Shown piece by piece: positions 6,724 to 11,024 of a stretch of 11,024 bases of DNA. How positions within the stretch are numbered: position 1 is the stretch's first letter; each line of letters opens with the position of its first letter. This DNA is from an uncultured Bacteroidales bacterium (GTDB taxonomy: Bacteria > Bacteroidota > Bacteroidia > Bacteroidales > UBA932): positions 1-11,024 of the forward strand of contig CAKUYG010000061.1 of assembly GCA_934702165.1 (NCBI GenBank), read 5' to 3'. The position numbers were made by a program, and so were the translations under genes. Below the pieces are notes generated by a model, which searched no databases, was not told the origin of the DNA, and saw only the letters and a list, made by a program, of their open reading frames with translations.

Positions 6724-8382
6724 ATGTACGAACTCAAACAGAAAGACAATTTCATTCTTACATTTGAAAATTCCGTCAAGGAGTGCTGGGACAAGCCGGC
6801 CCTCGACGACTACAACAGCAGCAGCGTAACCTACGGCGAACTCGCTGCCGATATCGAAAGACTTGTGCTCTGCTGGAAGGCAGCCGGCCTCAGACAAGGA
6901 GACAAGGTAGTCATCAACGCAAGGAGCAGCTCCAATTGGGCCAAAGTCTTCCTCGCAGCCCAGGTCGGAGGATTCGTGGCTGTGCAGATCTTCAACGGCT
7001 TCACCCCCGATGACACCACAGCCCTGGTCAACCACTCCGACGCACGCCTCCTCTATACAGAGAAAGCGATATTCGACAAGGTGAACTTCGACGCCCTTCC
7101 GAACCTTCTCGGAGCCATCGACAACAAGAACTTGGAACTGCTTGCCTCACGCGACGGATTCGCAGACATCTACAACAAGCGCGAAGTCCTCTTCAATGAA
7201 GCCCACCCGAACGGGCTCAAGCCGGAAGACATCCACTACGAGACAGGTTCTCTGGACGACCTCGCCGCCATAATGTACACCTCCGGCTCCACCGGCAACC
7301 CTAAGGGAGTGATGCTCACCAACCGCAACCTCTCTGCCAACATCTACCTCATACCAAAGCACTTTCCTTATAGGAGAGGGGACAACTACGTCAGCGTCCT
7401 GCCGTACGCACACATCTTCGGCATGGTCTATGACATGCTTGCCCCGCTTTGCCTCGGAATGCACCTGATAGTGCTCTGCATACCGCCGGTACCGGCAAAC
7501 CTCAAACCTGCCCTCAGAAAATACAGACCGCATGTATTCTTCGCCGTTCCGCTGATCCTCACCAAGCTTCTGGAAGACTCCATCGGAGAATTCATCCACA
7601 GCAAGAGCGGTGCGGCGAAGCTTGAGGATTACAAAAACAACCCCGACTTCTGCGAAGCCCTCACGACAATCTTCATCAAGGCGCTGGGCGGCAACATCGA
7701 AGTGTTCGTGACAGGCGGTGCGGCCATCCCGGAACATCTGGAGAAACTGATGGTGGAGAAGCTCGGCCTCCCGTTCGTCACCGGATACGGCATGACCGAA
7801 GCGGCCCCTACCATCTGCCTGGGTCACCTTGGCACATACAAGCTCAAGGAATGCGGAGAAATCGCAGAAGAAGGAGTCGAACTCAAGATCAACTCCGCAG
7901 ATCCGGCGCACATCCCGGGAGAAATCCTCATCAAGGGTAATGTCGTATTCAAAGGCTACTACAAAAACGAAGCAGCCACCAAGGCCGTATTCACCGAGGA
8001 CGGCTGGTTCAAGACAGGCGACCTCGCCACCATAGACGCCGACAAGAGCGTGTTCATAGTAGGCCGCTGCAAGAGCATGATCCTCTCCTCCAACGGACAG
8101 AACATCTTCCCGGAAGAAATCGAGGTGGTGCTCAACGCCCTTCCTTATGTGGGCGAGTCCATCATCGTCTCCCGCAACGGCAAGCTCGTGGCACTCATCG
8201 TCCCGGATGCCAACCTCACCGGTGACCTTGACGCCTCAGCTCTCAAGAACGTGATGGATGCCAACCTCGTGGCCCTCAATAAGAAAATCCCGGCATACTC
8301 GCAGGTAAGCTCATATGAGCTCCGTTTCGAGCCGTTCGCCAAAACCCCTAAGGGAAGCATCAGGAGGTTCATGTATGAATAA
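6724..8382 (+). CDS. AMP-forming fatty acyl ligase (acyl-CoA or acyl-ACP synthetase)
   Basis: This is a 552-residue adenylate-forming enzyme that should activate a carboxylic acid, probably a fatty acid, as acyl-AMP and pass it to CoA or acyl carrier protein. Core motifs: YTSGSTGNPKG (185-195, ATP loop), LPYAHIFG (226-233), VTGGAAIP (329-336), GYGMTEA (354-360), GWFKTGD (427-433) and the hinge region GRCKSMILSSNGQNIFPEEI (447-466) with R448. Near the C-terminus the A10 motif reads TPKGSIRR (541-548): the position that normally holds the adenylation lysine (GK-I) is serine, and the nearest lysine is K543, two residues earlier. The gene leads an operon with ketosynthase, dehydratase and enoyl reductase genes, which favours feeding acyl groups into elongation (acyl-ACP synthetase-like) over beta-oxidation. 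Substrate and acceptor cannot be read from the sequence. Confidence 0.88.
   Translation: MYELKQKDNFILTFENSVKECWDKPALDDYNSSSVTYGELAADIERLVLCWKAAGLRQGDKVVINARSSSNWAKVFLAAQVGGFVAVQIFNGFTPDDTTALVNHSDARLLYTEKAIFDKVNFDALPNLLGAIDNKNLELLASRDGFADIYNKREVLFNEAHPNGLKPEDIHYETGSLDDLAAIMYTSGSTGNPKGVMLTNRNLSANIYLIPKHFPYRRGDNYVSVLPYAHIFGMVYDMLAPLCLGMHLIVLCIPPVPANLKPALRKYRPHVFFAVPLILTKLLEDSIGEFIHSKSGAAKLEDYKNNPDFCEALTTIFIKALGGNIEVFVTGGAAIPEHLEKLMVEKLGLPFVTGYGMTEAAPTICLGHLGTYKLKECGEIAEEGVELKINSADPAHIPGEILIKGNVVFKGYYKNEAATKAVFTEDGWFKTGDLATIDADKSVFIVGRCKSMILSSNGQNIFPEEIEVVLNALPYVGESIIVSRNGKLVALIVPDANLTGDLDASALKNVMDANLVALNKKIPAYSQVSSYELRFEPFAKTPKGSIRRFMYE
8362..8367 (+). promoter_or_regulatory. Strong Shine-Dalgarno deciding the fabF start
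   Basis: AGGAGG lies 7 nt before ATG 8375, inside the 3' end of the ligase gene. It is the only strong Shine-Dalgarno I found among the starts in this window. It supports ATG 8375 over the upstream in-frame non-ATG start at 8315 and suggests independent re-initiation on the ketosynthase cistron. Confidence 0.75.
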
Positions 8383-9628
8383 TGGAAGAAGAGTTGTCAT
8401 CACCGGCCTGGGAGTCATCTCCCCGGTCGGCAATGACATCGCCACATTCTGGGACAGCCTAAAGTCCGGCCGCTGCGGAATAGGTCCGCTTACCGGCATG
8501 GACCTGCACGGGCTCCCGATACATGTGGCCGGCAACATCAAAGATTTTGACCCCTCGGCCTTCGGTCTGAGCGGGGCGGACAAAAGACGCAACGACCTCT
8601 ACAGCCAGTACGCCCTCGCAGCAGCATCTCAGGTAATGAAGTCCAGCGGTCTCGTATCCGGGGAAAACATTGAACCGGAGAGGTTCGGAGTCTACGCCGG
8701 CACAGGAATCGGAGGCATGAACACCTTCGTCTCCCAGACAAAAGTGCTTCTGGAAGAAGGTGCGGACAGGATTTCTCCTCTCTTCATACCGATGATGATA
8801 CCGAACATCGCGGGAGGCAACATCGCCATCAAGTACAACGCCCAGGGCCCGTGCCTTACCCATGTGTCGGCCTGCGCCACCAGCACCAACTCCATCGGCG
8901 AAGCATACCTGGCCGTAAGTTATGGTCGTGCTGACGCAATCCTGACAGGCGGCAGTGAAGCCGTACTCAATCCGTTGGCGATAGGAGGATTCGCCAACTG
9001 CAAGGCTCTCACCACTGAGGAAGACCCGTCCAAAGCCTGCCGTCCTTTTGACAAAGAACGCGGCGGCTTCGTAATGGCAGAGGGCTCAGCCTTCCTTATG
9101 CTCGAAGAGTATGAGCACGCCATGGCCCGCGGCGCTGAGATAATCGCCGAAGTGTGCGGCTACGGCTGCACCTGCGACGCCTACCACTACACGGCCCCGC
9201 GCCAGGACGGCATCCCGGCTTCCAGAGCCATCAAGGACGCACTTTCGCAGGCCGGCTACAGGGAGGGAGAAAACCTCTACATCAACGCCCACGGCACCGG
9301 GACCCACCTCAACGATGCGGCCGAGACCAAGGCAGTCAAACTCGCACTGGGAGAAGAGGATGCGCACCGCGCCTCAATAAGTTCCACCAAATCAATGACC
9401 GGACACATGTTCGGGGCCACAGGTGCAGCCGAGCTCATAGCCTCCGCCCTGGCCCTCAGGGACGGAGTGGTACCTCCAACCCTCGGGCTCACGACACCTG
9501 ATCCGGAATGCGATCTGGACTACACCCCTCTCACTGCACGGGAGCGGAATCTTGACATCGCCGTCTCCAACTCTCTCGGGTTTGGAGGGCATAATGTTTG
9601 TGTCGCTTTAAGAAAATTCAACAAATGA
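8375..9628 (+). CDS. fabF: Beta-ketoacyl-ACP synthase, FabF (KAS II) type
   Basis: This is a condensing enzyme of 417 residues (E. coli FabF has 413) that extends acyl-ACP with malonyl-ACP. The catalytic set is complete and correctly spaced: nucleophile C167 in VSACATS (164-170), H306 in NAHGTGT (304-310), K339 and H344 in STKSMTGH (337-344), and the glycine-rich loop GFGGHN (402-407). This Cys-His-His arrangement is that of decarboxylative FabF/FabB enzymes, not FabH or a chain-length factor. The start ATG 8375 lies 7 nt after AGGAGG and gives the typical MNNGRRVVITGLGVISPVG N-terminus. The gene overlaps the ligase stop by 8 nt and the next gene by 4 nt (ATGA). Whether this is the housekeeping KAS II or a second copy for a dedicated lipid cannot be judged from one window. 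Confidence 0.92.
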   Translation: MNNGRRVVITGLGVISPVGNDIATFWDSLKSGRCGIGPLTGMDLHGLPIHVAGNIKDFDPSAFGLSGADKRRNDLYSQYALAAASQVMKSSGLVSGENIEPERFGVYAGTGIGGMNTFVSQTKVLLEEGADRISPLFIPMMIPNIAGGNIAIKYNAQGPCLTHVSACATSTNSIGEAYLAVSYGRADAILTGGSEAVLNPLAIGGFANCKALTTEEDPSKACRPFDKERGGFVMAEGSAFLMLEEYEHAMARGAEIIAEVCGYGCTCDAYHYTAPRQDGIPASRAIKDALSQAGYREGENLYINAHGTGTHLNDAAETKAVKLALGEEDAHRASISSTKSMTGHMFGATGAAELIASALALRDGVVPPTLGLTTPDPECDLDYTPLTARERNLDIAVSNSLGFGGHNVCVALRKFNK

Positions 9629-10059
9629 ACAGAGAAGAAATCAAGCAGATCCTGCCGCATAGGGAGCCTATGCTCCTCGTGGACGAATCCGAATGGGACG
9701 GGGAGTATGTCTGCTCCAAATACACCATCCGTGACAACGAGTTTTTCACTACCGGGCATTTTCCGGGCTACCCTGTAGTGCCGGGGGTCATCCTGTGCGA
9801 GATGATGGCCCAGGCCAGTTTCCTGCTGATCCCGGCCGAAGAACTCAAGACGAACACGGCATTCTACGCCGGGCTTGACGGGGTCAAGTTCAAACATTCA
9901 GTATTCCCTGGAGACACCGTCTGCACCCGTGCACGACTCATAGGCCGCAAGGGCCCGGCAGTCTTCGTGGAAGCGAAGGCTACCGTCAACGACAAAGTCT
10001 GCTGCATGGGCAAGCTCACATTCATGCTCGTACCGAACGAAAATCTCAAGAAGCAATAG
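9625..10059 (+). CDS. fabZ: 3-hydroxyacyl-ACP dehydratase, FabZ-type hotdog protein
   Basis: This 144-residue protein should remove water from 3-hydroxyacyl-ACP to give trans-2-enoyl-ACP. Family features: LPHREPMLLVD (10-20), catalytic H45 in GHFPGYP (44-50), PGVILCEMMAQA (53-64) with catalytic E59, and YAGLDGVKFKHSVFPGD (81-97). Length matches FabZ (about 145-150), not FabA (about 170). The start is the ATG that overlaps the fabF stop as ATGA; an in-frame upstream start at 9598 would lie inside fabF and add nine residues without support. It sits directly between ketosynthase and enoyl reductase, the order of reactions in elongation. It has no Shine-Dalgarno, so translational coupling to fabF is likely. 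Confidence 0.9.
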   Translation: MNREEIKQILPHREPMLLVDESEWDGEYVCSKYTIRDNEFFTTGHFPGYPVVPGVILCEMMAQASFLLIPAEELKTNTAFYAGLDGVKFKHSVFPGDTVCTRARLIGRKGPAVFVEAKATVNDKVCCMGKLTFMLVPNENLKKQ

Positions 10060-10061
10060 TC

Positions 10062-10880
10062 ATGGCATACGGATTACTCAAAGGCAAGAAGGGCATCATC
10101 TTCGGAGCCCTCAACGACCAGTCAATAGCATGGAAAGCGGCTCTTAAAGCCAAAGAAGAAGGGGCGGAGCTTGTGCTCACCAATACCCCGGTATCAATCA
10201 GGCTCGGGACCATCAATGAACTCGCCGAGCAGTGCGGAGCCCTTGTGGTCCCGGCTGACGCGACCTCACTTGAAGACCTCAACACCCTTGTGGATCAGAC
10301 CATGGAGCACTTCGGCGGGCAGTTCGACTTCGTTCTCCACTCTGTAGGAATGTCTCCCAACATACGTAAAGGCAAAGCCTACGAAGACACCAACTACGAC
10401 TTCTTCGGCAAGACCCTGGATATTTCAGCCCTCTCCTTCCACAAGCTGCTCAACGTGCTTTACCGCAAGGATGCGCTCAAGGAGTGGGGTTCCGTGGCCG
10501 CTCTGACATACATCGCGGCTCAGCGCACATTCGAGGGGTACAACGATATGGCGGATGCCAAGGCCCTGCTTGAGTCCATAGCAAGGAGTTTCGGTGTCAT
10601 ATACGGCAAACGCAGGCACGTGCGCATCAACACGGTATCCCAGTCCCCAACCCTGACGACAGCCGGCAGCGGCATCGCGGGCATGCAGGACATGTTCGCA
10701 TACGCCGACAAGATGTCCCCTCTGGGCAACGCCAGCGCCTCCGACTGCGCCGACTACCTCGTGACCCTGTTCTCAGACCTCACGAGACATGTCACGATGC
10801 AGACCCTCTATCACGACGGAGGTTTCTCCACCACAGGCCTCACGGCCGATGTGATAGACACTTTCCGCAAAGGGCTGTAA
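10062..10880 (+). CDS. fabI: Enoyl-ACP reductase, FabI type
   Basis: This 272-residue short-chain dehydrogenase-like enzyme should reduce trans-2-enoyl-ACP with NAD(P)H, the last step of each elongation cycle. The N-terminal nucleotide-binding loop reads GIIFGALNDQSIAW (11-24), in place of the E. coli GVASKLSIAY type loop. HSVGMSP (93-99) lines the substrate and triclosan pocket. The FabI active site is complete: Y150, then Y160-x6-K167 in YNDMADAK, the YX6K spacing of FabI rather than the YX3K of ordinary reductases. The C-terminal HDGGFSTTGL (251-260) is also family-typical. The gene begins 2 nt after the fabZ stop and ends the operon; two stem-loops follow. Triclosan sensitivity is expected for the family but not shown here. 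Confidence 0.94.
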   Translation: MAYGLLKGKKGIIFGALNDQSIAWKAALKAKEEGAELVLTNTPVSIRLGTINELAEQCGALVVPADATSLEDLNTLVDQTMEHFGGQFDFVLHSVGMSPNIRKGKAYEDTNYDFFGKTLDISALSFHKLLNVLYRKDALKEWGSVAALTYIAAQRTFEGYNDMADAKALLESIARSFGVIYGKRRHVRINTVSQSPTLTTAGSGIAGMQDMFAYADKMSPLGNASASDCADYLVTLFSDLTRHVTMQTLYHDGGFSTTGLTADVIDTFRKGL

Positions 10881-10886
10881 AGGCCC

Positions 10887-10920
10887 GAGAGGGTTTGCCA
10901 CTACCGGTAAAATCCCTCTC
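10887..10920 (+). terminator. GC-rich stem-loop after fabI, possible transcript end
   Basis: GAGAGGG (10887-10893) pairs with CCCTCTC (10914-10920). Inside it, TTTGCC (10894-10899) can pair with GGTAAA (10906-10911) with one G-U and a 2-nt bulge, leaving a 6-nt loop. The hairpin begins 7 bp after the fabI stop. There is no T tract after it, so it may protect the mRNA 3' end or assist Rho rather than act as an intrinsic terminator. Confidence 0.5.
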
Positions 10921-10931
10921 CCACCGTAGTT

Positions 10932-10970
10932 CATACTATCATGTTAAAGATTCAATAACATGATAGTATG
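10932..10970 (+). repeat. Perfect 15-bp inverted repeat, possible terminator
   Basis: CATACTATCATGTTA (10932-10946) and TAACATGATAGTATG (10956-10970) are perfect reverse complements around a 9-nt loop, AAGATTCAA. The stem is AT-rich and is followed by TCTTGTTT, a poor T tract. It could terminate the fab operon, or be a binding or recombination site. The remaining 54 bases to the window end show nothing I can support. Confidence 0.65.
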
Positions 10971-11024
10971 TCTTGTTTACTCGCAACCTGTTTCGCCAAC
11001 TATATACAGGCATCAGTCTGATAG

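Noticed and set aside
7147..7911. 254-codon open frame on the minus strand inside the acyl ligase gene
   Set aside because: It is fully antisense to a gene with clear motifs, shows no recognisable domain and no promoter; a GC-rich shadow frame.
8315..8374. 20-residue N-terminal extension of the ketosynthase
   Set aside because: It lies within the ligase gene; ATG 8375 has an ideal Shine-Dalgarno and gives the standard FabF N-terminus.
10971..11024. Start of another gene or mobile element at the window end
   Set aside because: No start, promoter or terminal repeat I can support; only a weak CCTGT/ACAGG pairing is visible.

Overview
The window looks like ordinary chromosome from a member of the Bacteroidota, most likely order Bacteroidales. 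Three things point there: promoters of the type TTTG-N19/20-TAnnTTTG in front of several genes, Shine-Dalgarno sequences missing almost everywhere, and Bacteroidales-like protein sequences (LepA C-terminus, FabI, LolD). GC content is in the mid-50s percent, judged by eye. I cannot assign a family or genus. I see no mobile element, CRISPR array or obvious foreign island.

Layout. Positions 1-530 (+) hold the C-terminal 175 codons of lepA. It converges on a Zn/Cd/Pb-type P1B ATPase (527-2428, -), and their stop codons interlock. The ATPase diverges from a small YqaA-family membrane protein (2514-2951, +) across an 85-bp gap that contains a perfect dyad. The yqaA-like gene converges on, and overlaps by 35 bp, a 664-residue multi-spanning membrane protein with a C-terminal PlsC-like acyltransferase domain (2917-4911, -). 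Upstream of that gene lie a terminator and tRNA-Pro(UGG) (4963-5036, -).

Divergent from the tRNA is a two-gene unit, lolD-like and trmN6-like (5152-6506, +). A 217-bp gap follows, with repeated GCCAC boxes and a Bacteroidota promoter. Then comes a tightly packed lipid operon (6724-10880, +): acyl-AMP ligase, FabF-type ketosynthase, FabZ-type dehydratase and FabI enoyl reductase. Two stem-loops follow the operon, one of them a perfect 15-bp inverted repeat.

Working together: the last four genes cover acyl activation, condensation, dehydration and enoyl reduction, that is, fatty-acid elongation without a ketoreductase or ACP gene in view. The acyltransferase-like membrane protein and LolD are also envelope/lipid functions. 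The ATPase is a metal exporter, and LepA, TrmN6 and tRNA-Pro belong to translation. I found no clearly novel multi-gene system. The points most worth a second look are the regulatory sequences (dyad in the ATPase promoter, GCCAC box cluster, -7 boxes only 5-8 nt from start codons) and two enzymes that lack a canonical catalytic residue.
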